From the NCBI GenBank assembly GCA_000648925.1, contig JFHF01000033.1, positions 1 to 64,000 on the forward strand: 64,000 bases of DNA, written 5' to 3'. A program made the position numbers and the translations under genes. Shown here in pieces: positions 7,844 to 15,564 of the stretch (position 1 is its first letter; each line of letters begins with the position of its first letter). Source of the DNA: Caballeronia jiangsuensis (GTDB taxonomy: Bacteria; Pseudomonadota; Gammaproteobacteria; Burkholderiales; Burkholderiaceae). The notes below the pieces were generated by a model. It was not told the origin of the DNA and made no database searches. It saw only the letters and a program-made list of their open reading frames with translations.

Positions 7844-8614
7844 TCATATCGACTTGACCTCGCCTCCGTCCATTCTCAGCGTGCTGCCTGTCATCCATTT
7901 CGCGGCGGGCGATACGAGGAACGCCATCAGCTCCGCGATCTCTTCCGGCGTGCCGTAACGCGCGATGCCCGCTTCGACAGGGAAACGCGCGGTCGCTTCC
8001 TCCACGGTCATACCGTGCAAGGGCGCCCAGTGCTCCAGATACGAGCGCCGTCGGCCCGTCATCACAGGACCGGGCAGCACGCTGTTGACTTGCACGCCGT
8101 CCGCGATGCCGCGATCGGAAAATGCCTTCGCCAATGCGACAATCGCCGCGTTGATCGTGCCGACAGCCGCATAAGGCGCTTTGGGAAACAGCGCCGAATT
8201 GCCCGACATCAGCACGACCGATCCCGATGCCGCCTTGAGCGAAGGCCACGCCGCGACCGTCAGGCGGCGCGCACCGTGAAGCTTCAACGCGAGGCCCGCG
8301 TCCCATTGTTCATCGGTCATGTCGAACAGATCGATTTGCGGCACCGCGCCCGCGATATTCAGCAACGCGTCGATGCGGCCGAACGCTGCGAGCGCGCCAT
8401 CGACGACCTCTTGCGCGGCGTCGGCTTGCGAAAGATCGACATCGAGCGTCAGCGTCTTTGCGCCGGCTTGCTCGACCATCGATGCGGTTTCTTCGAGATT
8501 CGCGCGATTGCGTGCAACGAGCACGATTGAATCGAAATCGCGTGCGAGGCGGATTGCGGTGGAACGTCCGATGCCCTGGCTCGCGCCCGTGACGATCGCT
8601 ACTTTCGTGGACAT
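7844..8614 (-). CDS. Short-chain dehydrogenase/reductase with altered active site
   Basis: A 256-residue SDR with the cofactor motif TGASQGIGRSTAIRLARD and the NIAGAVPQIDLFD segment in place of NNAG. The active-site region reads SGNSALFPKAPYAAVGTIN: Ser and Tyr are present but the Lys of YxxxK is Gly. The C-terminal PEEIAELMAFLVSPAAKWMT and GSTLRMDGG segments are normal. It is the last gene of a three-gene operon with a quinone-oxidoreductase-like MDR and an alpha/beta hydrolase, opposite a CGNR regulator. Substrate unknown. Confidence 0.9.
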   Translation of the reverse strand: MSTKVAIVTGASQGIGRSTAIRLARDFDSIVLVARNRANLEETASMVEQAGAKTLTLDVDLSQADAAQEVVDGALAAFGRIDALLNIAGAVPQIDLFDMTDEQWDAGLALKLHGARRLTVAAWPSLKAASGSVVLMSGNSALFPKAPYAAVGTINAAIVALAKAFSDRGIADGVQVNSVLPGPVMTGRRRSYLEHWAPLHGMTVEEATARFPVEAGIARYGTPEEIAELMAFLVSPAAKWMTGSTLRMDGGEVKSI

Positions 8615-8629
8615 GTCATGTCTCCCGTT

Positions 8630-9601
8630 TCAATGAACGACGACCATCTTTCCGTTGGCCTCATTCGCTTCCATCACGCGATGCGCTTCGTGAATCTCGT
8701 CGAACGAAAACACGCGGGAAGGCTTCGCGTTGAAACGTCCCGCGGCGATATCGGCGGCGATTGCTTGCAGCGGCACATCGGAGAGCGGAAAGCCGGGCGT
8801 GCCGAAAACGAAGCTGCCGAAGAAGGTCAGATTCACGCCGCTCGGCATCTGCAAAAGGGGATTGAAATCCGCGATCGGCGCGAGGCCGCCGAGCCAGCCC
8901 GCGAGGCACGCACGACCGCCGCGACGCAGCATCGCGAGCGAGTCGAGAATCGTGCTGTTGCCGACGAGATCGAGCACCGCATCGATCTCTTTCGTTTCCG
9001 CGATGCGCTTGCTCAAGTCCGGTCCTTCGAGTTCGACACGCGACACGCCCAGCGCTTCGAGCTTCGCGAAGCGATCGCGATTGCGCGTCGTCGCGATCAC
9101 TTTCGCGCCCGCATTCACCGCGAGATTCACCGCTGCCTGTCCGAACGATGAAGTCGCGCCGCGAATGACGACCGTCTGTCCTGCTTCGATCTCCAGGTTG
9201 CGAAAGAGGCACGTCCATGCCGTCGCATAGGTTTCGGGAATGGCGGCCAGTTCGGCCCACGACAGATCGGATTCGATCAACGCCACATTCGACACCGGCG
9301 CGCGCGTAAATTGCGCATAGCTTCCGTTGATCGTGCGTCCGAGCCCGCCCATCAATGCAGCCACTTTCGCGCCGACGGGAAACTCGCCGCCCGGACACGA
9401 CTTCACGATGCCCACGCATTCGATGCCGCTCACTCTCGCGGCTTCGGCCCATTCGCCGCGCCGCATATGCATCTCCGCATGATTGATGCCGAACGCCTTG
9501 ATCTCGATGACGACATGTCCTTCCAGCGGTTCCGGCTCCGGAATCTCGGTATAGACGAGGCTATCGATACCGCCGAACTTGTCGAGCACGATTGCACGCA
9601 T
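8630..9601 (-). CDS. Zinc-independent MDR oxidoreductase (quinone oxidoreductase-like)
   Basis: A 323-residue medium-chain dehydrogenase/reductase. The N-terminal GroES-like domain (MRAIVLDKFGGIDSLVYTEI) is followed by a nucleotide-binding motif VIRGATSSFGQAAVNLAV. The Cys/His ligands for catalytic and structural zinc are absent, as in NADPH:quinone reductases and crotonyl-CoA-like reductases. ATG 9601 was chosen because this is the normal family N-terminus; the frame stays open further upstream but that part overlaps the hydrolase gene in another frame. It is the middle gene of the operon 10499-7844. Confidence 0.9.
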   Translation of the reverse strand: MRAIVLDKFGGIDSLVYTEIPEPEPLEGHVVIEIKAFGINHAEMHMRRGEWAEAARVSGIECVGIVKSCPGGEFPVGAKVAALMGGLGRTINGSYAQFTRAPVSNVALIESDLSWAELAAIPETYATAWTCLFRNLEIEAGQTVVIRGATSSFGQAAVNLAVNAGAKVIATTRNRDRFAKLEALGVSRVELEGPDLSKRIAETKEIDAVLDLVGNSTILDSLAMLRRGGRACLAGWLGGLAPIADFNPLLQMPSGVNLTFFGSFVFGTPGFPLSDVPLQAIAADIAAGRFNAKPSRVFSFDEIHEAHRVMEANEANGKMVVVH

Positions 9602-9644
9602 GATGGTTCTCCTGTGATGGATGAGCGCGGCGAAGGTCCGCGTT

Positions 9645-10499
9645 TTATTGAGCGAGGAATTCGGTGATGGCCGCCGCGATCTGCGTCGCGTGCGTTTCGA
9701 GTGCGAAGTGGCCTGTATCGAAGAAGCGCACGTCCGCATGCGGGATATCGCGCTTGAATGCTTCCGCGCCCGGCGGCAGGAAGAACGGATCGTTCTTGCC
9801 CCACACGGCGAGGAACTTCGGCTGATGCTCGCGGAAGTACGCCTGAAACGCCGGGTACAGCGCCACGTTGTTGCGGTAGTCGCCGAACAGATCGAGCTGC
9901 ACTTCATGCGCGCCGGGGCGATTCAGGTAGTAGTCGTCGAGCGTGTAGCCATCGGGCGAGATCGCGGATGCGTCGGGCGCGCCGTGGGTGTATTGCCACT
10001 TCGTCGTGTCCTTCGTGAGCATCGCGCGCAATGCATCGCGGTTCGCTTGCGTGGGCGCTTGCCAGTACGCGCGGATCGGATTCCAGCCGTCGCTCAATCC
10101 CTCTTCATACGCGTTGCCGTTTTGCGAAACGATCGCCGTGATGCGCTCGGGATGCTTGAGCGCCAGTCGAAAGCCGGTCGGTGCGCCGTAGTCGAAGACG
10201 TAGACCGCATAGCGATCGAAGCCGATCACTTCGGTAAAGCGATCGATCACGTTCGCGATGTTCTCGAACGTGTACGAGAAGGCATCGCGGCTCGGCATAT
10301 CGGACAGGCCGAAGCCGGGAAGATCGGGCGCGACGATATGAAAACGCTCGGAGAGCAGCGGAATCAGATCGCGAAACATGTGGCTCGAACTCGGAAAGCC
10401 ATGCAGCAACAGAAGCTTGGGGCCATCCGCCGGACCGGCTTCGCGATAGAACACGTTGAAGCCGTCGACGTCGATATGACGATGCGCAATGGTGGACAT
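9645..10499 (-). CDS. Alpha/beta hydrolase with Asp nucleophile (epoxide hydrolase/haloalkane dehalogenase-like)
   Basis: A 284-residue alpha/beta hydrolase. HGFPSSSHMF forms the oxyanion region, and the nucleophile elbow reads VFDYGAPTGF, so the nucleophile is Asp as in epoxide hydrolases and haloalkane dehalogenases rather than Ser. The catalytic His is in FFDTGHFALETH. The HGAPDASAISPDGYTLDD cap region is common in soil Proteobacteria proteins annotated only as alpha/beta hydrolases. It is the first gene of a three-gene minus-strand operon and is divergent from the CGNR regulator across a region rich in TGTAAC half-sites. Confidence 0.9.
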   Translation of the reverse strand: MSTIAHRHIDVDGFNVFYREAGPADGPKLLLLHGFPSSSHMFRDLIPLLSERFHIVAPDLPGFGLSDMPSRDAFSYTFENIANVIDRFTEVIGFDRYAVYVFDYGAPTGFRLALKHPERITAIVSQNGNAYEEGLSDGWNPIRAYWQAPTQANRDALRAMLTKDTTKWQYTHGAPDASAISPDGYTLDDYYLNRPGAHEVQLDLFGDYRNNVALYPAFQAYFREHQPKFLAVWGKNDPFFLPPGAEAFKRDIPHADVRFFDTGHFALETHATQIAAAITEFLAQ

Positions 10500-10533
10500 G
10501 GGCGTTTCTCCGCTGGTTGAGGGGGAAAATTCG

Positions 10534-10581
10534 TGTAACCGTTAAAACTATGTGAGACAGGTTACAAACTGGCGATGTAAC
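10534..10581. promoter_or_regulatory. Candidate operator: GTTACA-N9-TGTAAC inverted repeat plus extra half-site
   Basis: A perfect 6-bp inverted repeat, GTTACA at 10561-10566 and TGTAAC at 10576-10581, with a further TGTAAC at 10534-10539, lies in the short divergent region between the hydrolase operon and the CGNR regulator gene. The symmetry and position suit an autoregulatory operator controlling both directions. This is inference from symmetry alone. Confidence 0.45.
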
Positions 10582-10643
10582 TTGTCAAGATGTTTTTTAG
10601 CGGTTACGATGAGGCCATCGTAGAAACGTGTCTGGATTGCAAA

Positions 10644-11270
10644 ATGGACTACCGCCCGATACCGGCGATCTTCGTGGCCGACGCGCCCGGCCTCGATTTC
10701 CTCAACTCGATTGCGACGCCGGTCGATGAACCCGTCGACTGGATCGGCGATGGCGAAGGCTTGCTGTCATGGCTCGAACAGGCGCAACTGGTGCCCGCCG
10801 ACGTGCTGGCGCACATGCGTTCGCAAACCGCGCCTGCCGAACTGGACGAGGTCGCGGCGAAGGCGCGCGGACTGCGCGAATGGTTTCGTGCGTTCGTGCG
10901 GAAGAGGAAGGGGCGGCCGTTATCGGCGAAGGATCTGGCCGAGCTCGAACCACTGAATGGCGTGTTGCAGCGCGACGAGCAACATGCGGTGATCGTCGCC
11001 GATGCGAATGCCGCGAGCGGTCTCGCGTTCGCGATGCAGCGACGCTGGCCGAACGCCGAATCGCTGCTGATGCCGATTGTCGAAGCGCTCGCGAAGCTCG
11101 TCTGCGAAGAGGATTTTACTTACGTGAAGGCGTGCGAAGGCCCGAAATGCACGCTGCTTTTCGCGGATCACACGCGCGGACATGCGCGTCGCTGGTGCAG
11201 CATGGCGATCTGCGGGAATCGGGCGAAGGTGGCCGCGCACCGGGCGCGGCTCAAGGAGGGAAAGGTGTAA
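10644..11270 (+). CDS. CGNR zinc-finger (ABATE-domain) transcriptional regulator
   Basis: A 208-residue protein. The N-terminal ABATE-type ligand domain has the conserved GLDFLNS segment, and the C-terminal CGNR zinc finger is clear: CEGPKCTLLF, then RRWCSMAICGNRAKVAAHR, giving four zinc Cys residues. ATG 10644 fits the usual family N-terminus; an in-frame ATG at 10590 would add 18 residues but has no better ribosome site. Such proteins are presumed DNA-binding regulators. It is divergent from the SDR/MDR/hydrolase operon, which it probably controls. Confidence 0.87.
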   Translation: MDYRPIPAIFVADAPGLDFLNSIATPVDEPVDWIGDGEGLLSWLEQAQLVPADVLAHMRSQTAPAELDEVAAKARGLREWFRAFVRKRKGRPLSAKDLAELEPLNGVLQRDEQHAVIVADANAASGLAFAMQRRWPNAESLLMPIVEALAKLVCEEDFTYVKACEGPKCTLLFADHTRGHARRWCSMAICGNRAKVAAHRARLKEGKV

Positions 11271-11285
11271 TCGCGCGGCGGCGCG

Positions 11286-12404
11286 TTATTTCGCGCTCTC
11301 GGCTCGCGATGCGCACATGCGCCACGATGAAGCCGCCTTCGGCGCATCGGCCGCTTCGCGCCACCAGCGCTCGCCGCGCTCTGGCGCTTCGAGATCCAGC
11401 CGCTCACCCATGCGCGGTGTCGCGACTGCAACGCCGCGTGTGAGCGCCAGCCCCGTCACGCGCTCGAACGGTTCCTGCCACGGATGCATCGCGAGATCGA
11501 ACGTGCCGTTGTGGATCGGCGCGAGCCAGCGTCCGCGCAGATCGATATGCGCCTGCACCGTTTCCTCTGGCTGCATGTGGACGTACGGCCATTGCGCATC
11601 GTATGCGCCGGTTTCGATCAGCGTGACGTCGAATGGGCCGAGGCGCTCGCCGATCGTCCTGAAGCCGTCGAAATAGCCGGTGTCGCCGCTGAAGAACACG
11701 CGCAGTTCATCGTCGATGATCACCCACGAAGCCCACAACGTGCTGTTGCCATCGAAGAGGCTGCGGCCGGAGAAATGCTGCGCGGGCGTCGCCGTAAAGA
11801 GAAGCTCGCCGACTCGCGCGCTTTGCCACCAGTCGAGCTGACGCACCTTCGATGCATCGATGCCCCATTCGATCAATCTGTCGCCGACGCCGAGCGGCGT
11901 GAGAAAGACTTCGGTCGTCGCGGCGAGCGCAAGCACGGTATCGCGGTCGAGATGATCGTAATGATCGTGCGACAGGATCACGCCGCGCAACGGCGGAAGA
12001 TCGCCGAGTGCGATGGGCGGCGCGTGAAAGCGCTTCGGTCCCATGCGCCTGAACGGCGACGCGCGCTCGCCGAAAACCGGGTCCGTCAGCCAGTATTCGC
12101 CGCGCAGCTTGAAGAGGATCGTCGAATGGCCGAGCCGATAGAGACTGCGATCGGGCGCGGCATCGAGTTGCGCGCGCGTGAGCGTATCGACGAGGGGCGG
12201 CTGCGTCGGCACGGTATTGCGCGGCTTGTTGAACAGCACGTTCCAGATGATGCGCAAGGTTTTGCCGAGGCCTTCTTCCGGACGCGGCTTCACATTGCGA
12301 AAGCGCGCGCCGTCATGTTGCGGCGACGCGTTCGACAACGCGCGGCCGCGTTCCGCGGCGGCAAAACCCAGGGCACGGCTGATGCGATCGGTGAACGAAG
12401 TCAT
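11286..12404 (-). CDS. MBL-fold metal-dependent hydrolase (NAPE-PLD/UlaG-like)
   Basis: A 372-residue metallo-beta-lactamase-fold protein. The metal motif is SHDHYDHLDRDT, further ligands are in PAQHFSGRS, FSGDTGYF and IHNGTFDLAMHPWQEP. Arrangement and length resemble bacterial relatives of N-acyl-phosphatidylethanolamine phospholipase D and UlaG lactonases. The preceding frame extends upstream, but ATG 12404 gives the family's normal N-terminus and leaves room for a promoter. Divergent from a TetR gene 90 bp away, which probably represses it. The substrate is not predictable. Confidence 0.88.
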   Translation of the reverse strand: MTSFTDRISRALGFAAAERGRALSNASPQHDGARFRNVKPRPEEGLGKTLRIIWNVLFNKPRNTVPTQPPLVDTLTRAQLDAAPDRSLYRLGHSTILFKLRGEYWLTDPVFGERASPFRRMGPKRFHAPPIALGDLPPLRGVILSHDHYDHLDRDTVLALAATTEVFLTPLGVGDRLIEWGIDASKVRQLDWWQSARVGELLFTATPAQHFSGRSLFDGNSTLWASWVIIDDELRVFFSGDTGYFDGFRTIGERLGPFDVTLIETGAYDAQWPYVHMQPEETVQAHIDLRGRWLAPIHNGTFDLAMHPWQEPFERVTGLALTRGVAVATPRMGERLDLEAPERGERWWREAADAPKAASSWRMCASRAESAK

Positions 12405-12438
12405 AGGGCGTGACGGGGCGCGAGCCCGAAGCGGAAAG

Positions 12439-12478
12439 TAGACTGTACAGTGTAGTTTAATTTTGAGAAAAAAGTAAA
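12439..12478 (-). promoter_or_regulatory. Promoter of the MBL-fold gene overlapped by a palindromic TetR-type operator
   Basis: On the minus strand TTTACT (12478-12473) and TACACT (12454-12449), separated by 18 bp, form a plausible -35/-10 pair for the MBL-fold gene. The -10 element is covered by the palindrome ACTGTACAGT (12442-12451), which extends to a 16-bp near-palindrome TAGACTGTACAGTGTA (12439-12454). This arrangement is what a repressor site looks like; the divergent TetR gene is the candidate. Confidence 0.5.
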
Positions 12479-12494
12479 CCGGACGGTGTAAAAT

Positions 12495-13145
12495 ATGGGG
12501 ATGGATTCGAGCGATATGAACGACCTTCCCCAGCGGCTGACCGACCGCAAGCGCGCCGCGATCGTAGACGCAGCGGTGGCGGAATTCATTGCGGCGGGCT
12601 ACGACGCGACCAGCATGGACCGCATCGCCGCGCGCGCGGGCGTGTCCAAGCGCACGGTCTATAACCACTTCGAGAGCAAGGAAGCGCTTTTCGCCGCGAT
12701 CCTGCATCGCTTGTGGGATGCGAGCGAGACCGGCGACGCGCCGGTCTATAGCGCCGATGAACCGCTGCGCGCGCAACTGCTCGCGCTGCTCACGCGCAAG
12801 CTGCGGCTCATGACCGACGAGGCTTTTCTATCGCTCGCGCGCGTGGCGATCGCGGCGGGCATTCATTCGCCGGACCGCGCGCGGGACATGGTGGCGCGCA
12901 TCGGCGAGCGTGAGGAAGACGTGACGGCGTGGATCAGAAAAGCCGCCGCCGATGGCCGTCTCGCGGTCTCCGACCCGGTCTTCGCCGGGCAGCAACTGCA
13001 CGGCATCGTGAAGGGTTTCGCGTTCTGGCCTCAGGTCACGATGGGCCAGCCGCCGCTTTCGAAGCCCGAGCAGAAAAAAGTAGCGGAAGCGGCCGCCGAC
13101 ATGTTTCTCGCGCGCTATGAACGCGCCATGCCGAAGCGCTCATAA
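12495..13145 (+). CDS. TetR/AcrR-family transcriptional regulator
   Basis: A 216-residue TetR protein. The N-terminal HTH covers residues 15-65: AAIVDAAVAEFIAAGYDATS, then IAARAGVSKRTVYNHFESKE. The C-terminal half resembles the AefR-like ligand domain (FLSLARVAIAAGIHSPDRAR). Two starts are possible, ATG 12495 and ATG 12501; neither has a strong Shine-Dalgarno sequence. The stop overlaps the end of the converging GntR gene by 6 bp. Probable autoregulator and repressor of the MBL-fold hydrolase. Confidence 0.93.
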   Translation: MGMDSSDMNDLPQRLTDRKRAAIVDAAVAEFIAAGYDATSMDRIAARAGVSKRTVYNHFESKEALFAAILHRLWDASETGDAPVYSADEPLRAQLLALLTRKLRLMTDEAFLSLARVAIAAGIHSPDRARDMVARIGEREEDVTAWIRKAAADGRLAVSDPVFAGQQLHGIVKGFAFWPQVTMGQPPLSKPEQKKVAEAAADMFLARYERAMPKRS

Positions 13146-13871
13146 AACGGCTTCCGCGACGAGCTGCAACGCCGGCGCGAGCTTCACGCAATCCTCGGGG
13201 CGCTCCAGCGCATAAGCCAGATTCCTCTGCGCGATCTGCACGTGCTCGGTCGCGAGCGCCTGCGCGCGCGTGCCTTCGCCGCGTTCCAGCGCATCCACGA
13301 GACTGTGATGCTGCTGATGCGCGATGAAAAGCCATTGCCGTCCCTCATCGATGGCCGATTGCATCGGCAGCATCGCGCTCGCGGCGGCGAACGGCAGCCG
13401 ATTGTTCATGTCGATGGCGCGCATCAGCGCCGCATTGCCCGACCCGTCGACGATCAGCTTGTGGAAGCGATTGTTCATGTCGGTGTAGGCGGCGTAGTCG
13501 TCGAGATCGAGCTCGGACTTCGCGAGCAGGCGGTCGCCCGCGCGCAGACACTCGGCGAGCGCATTCGACAACTGGCGCGGCACGCCATGCTCCGCGACGA
13601 GACGCGCGGCCATGCCTTCGAGATGACCGCGCACCGCGATGGCATCGGCGATTTCGGCGGCCGTGATGCGCCGCATCACATATCCGCCCGCCGGCGATGG
13701 CTCGACGAGACCTTCCTGTTCGAGCGTCGTGAGCGCGAGCCGGACGGGCGTGCGCGACGCCTTCAGCCGTTCCGCGAGCGCAACTTCGCCCAGGCGCTCG
13801 CCCGGCGCGAATTCGCCTTTCAGGATCAGATCGCGCAGGTAGACCAATACGCGTTCTTGCTGGGATTCCAT
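13140..13871 (-). CDS. GntR-family (FadR/FCD subfamily) transcriptional regulator
   Basis: A 243-residue protein with an N-terminal winged helix (RVLVYLRDLILKGEFAPGER, LAERLKASRTPVRLALTTLE) and an all-helical FCD ligand domain (IADAIAVRGHLEGMAARLVA, then NRFHKLIVDGSGNAALM, and a late HHSLVDALERG). FCD proteins usually bind small carboxylates with a metal through Asp/His residues, several of which are visible. ATG 13871 gives the usual N-terminus although the frame is open upstream. It is divergent from the Rieske oxygenase operon and is its most likely regulator. Confidence 0.92.
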   Translation of the reverse strand: MESQQERVLVYLRDLILKGEFAPGERLGEVALAERLKASRTPVRLALTTLEQEGLVEPSPAGGYVMRRITAAEIADAIAVRGHLEGMAARLVAEHGVPRQLSNALAECLRAGDRLLAKSELDLDDYAAYTDMNNRFHKLIVDGSGNAALMRAIDMNNRLPFAAASAMLPMQSAIDEGRQWLFIAHQQHHSLVDALERGEGTRAQALATEHVQIAQRNLAYALERPEDCVKLAPALQLVAEAVL

Positions 13872-14210
13872 GGTTTTTCTCCGCTTGCCGTTGTGGGCGA
13901 TTCTAGGCCAACGGCTGCTGACTGTGCTCGAAATTCGGACATCGAGTTTTCGAATGTTTTTTGATGTATGCAATACGGTCGAAAATGGCCGGATTAGATC
14001 GATAAGGGTAAGTCCTGATAACACCATAAAAAGTTCATATAAAACATAAAGATATTGTATACTCGTGAATCGCAGATGGTGTAAGAAGCATGGGCGTGCT
14101 GCATACATCGTTTGTAAATTTGAGTTCGAAAAGCTATTCTCCGCTTCAAGAACACGTCGCGCTGCATGCAATCAGCCGACGTCTGAATTCAACGAACCGG
14201 AGACACCGCC
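13872..14210. promoter_or_regulatory. Divergent AT-rich control region between GntR and Rieske operon
   Basis: A 339-bp gene-free stretch, clearly more AT-rich than its surroundings from about 13950 to 14110. It contains GTATGCAATAC at 13966-13976 and TTGTATACT at 14055-14063. The second closely matches the TTGTATACAA form often bound by FCD-type GntR repressors. The ribosome site for the oxygenase gene is the GGAG at about 14199. No convincing gene lies here. Confidence 0.55.
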
Positions 14211-15527
14211 ATGATGAGTTCACAGCAAAACGAGACCATTACCCGCGTCGGCAAGGGCACGCCCGCCGGCCAGTTGCTGCGTCGGTACTGGCAGCCCGTC
14301 GCGCTCGTCGAGGAATTACCCGCCGAGCGTCCCGTCAAGGCAGTGCGCCTGATGGGGCAGGACTTCGTCGTGTTCAAGGACGAACAAGGCCGCTACGGCA
14401 TGCTGGATCGCGATTGCCCGCATCGCGGCGCCGATCTCGCGGCCGGGCGTCTCGAAGGCGGCGGACTGCGCTGCGCCTTCCACGGCTGGCTCTTCGATGC
14501 CAGCGGACGTTGCCTCTCGACGCCGGGCGAACCCGTCGGCAGCACGCTGTGCAACAAGGTGCGCCAGTCGGCGTATCCGGTCATCGAAAAGGCCGGCGTG
14601 CTGTTCGGCTATATCGGCAAGGACGAGCCGCCCGCGTTCCCCAACTTCGATTGCTTCGCCGCCCCCGATGCCTACACGTTCGCATTCAAGGGACTCTTCG
14701 AATGCAACTGGCTGCAGGCGCTCGAAGTCGGTATCGATCCGGCGCACGCGTCGTTTCTGCATCGCTTCTTCGAGGATGAGGACGTGAGCGAAAGCTATGG
14801 CAAGCAGTTTCGCGGCGCGTCGGCGGATTCGAACATGCCGATCACGAAGGTGCTGCGCGAATTCGAATCGCCGGAAATTCTCGTGAGCCCGGCGGATTAC
14901 GGCCTGCGTCTCATCGCGAAACGCTCGCTCGACGAAGCGCATACGCATGTGCGCGTAACCAATGTCGTGTTCCCGCAAGCCTTCGTGATTCCGATGAGCT
15001 CGGAGATGACGATCACGCAATGGCACGTGCCCATCGATGATGAAAACTGCTACTGGTATGCGATTTTCACGAGTTTCGGCGCGCCGACCGACAAGGCGCA
15101 GATGCGTGAGCAGCGGCTCGAACTCTACGAGTTGCCCGATTACACGTCACGCAAGAACAAGCGCAACAACTACGGCTTCGATCCGCGCGAACAATTGAGC
15201 GAAACCTACACGGGCATGGGCTTCGACATCAACGTGCACGATCAATGGGCGGTCGAATCGCAGGGCGCGATACAGGACCGCACGCGCGAGCATCTGGGCA
15301 CGACGGACAAGGGCATCATCGCGTATCGCCGCCTGCTCGTCGATGCGATCGAAAAGACGCAAGCGGGCGAAAAGACGCTGATGCTGATCGACGAGAGCGA
15401 AGCCGCGAACTTCACAGGCCCCGCATCGATCGACGGAATCGGACCGGCGGACCGCTGGGACGAGTACTGGAAAGAGTCCGACGTGAAGCGCCGCGTAAGC
15501 GCGCCGTGGCCCGCGCCCAAAGCCTGA
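14211..15527 (+). CDS. Rieske non-heme iron oxygenase, phthalate-dioxygenase-like large subunit
   Basis: A 438-residue single-type oxygenase subunit. The Rieske cluster ligands are in CPHRGADLAAGRL and LRCAFHGWLFD (C-x-H...C-x2-H, residues about 70-95). The mononuclear iron site lies in ECNWLQALEVGIDPAHASFL, which matches the phthalate 4,5-dioxygenase group, and no small beta subunit gene is nearby. It needs an electron chain, supplied by the ferredoxin and reductase genes downstream. A glutamine-synthetase-like ligase follows 37 bp later, so the true substrate may be a gamma-glutamylated amine. Start ATG 14211 or 14214. Substrate not determined. Confidence 0.93.
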   Translation: MMSSQQNETITRVGKGTPAGQLLRRYWQPVALVEELPAERPVKAVRLMGQDFVVFKDEQGRYGMLDRDCPHRGADLAAGRLEGGGLRCAFHGWLFDASGRCLSTPGEPVGSTLCNKVRQSAYPVIEKAGVLFGYIGKDEPPAFPNFDCFAAPDAYTFAFKGLFECNWLQALEVGIDPAHASFLHRFFEDEDVSESYGKQFRGASADSNMPITKVLREFESPEILVSPADYGLRLIAKRSLDEAHTHVRVTNVVFPQAFVIPMSSEMTITQWHVPIDDENCYWYAIFTSFGAPTDKAQMREQRLELYELPDYTSRKNKRNNYGFDPREQLSETYTGMGFDINVHDQWAVESQGAIQDRTREHLGTTDKGIIAYRRLLVDAIEKTQAGEKTLMLIDESEAANFTGPASIDGIGPADRWDEYWKESDVKRRVSAPWPAPKA

Positions 15528-15564
15528 AAACACCGACCCGCAACCTGAATGGAGCGCGCGGCGC

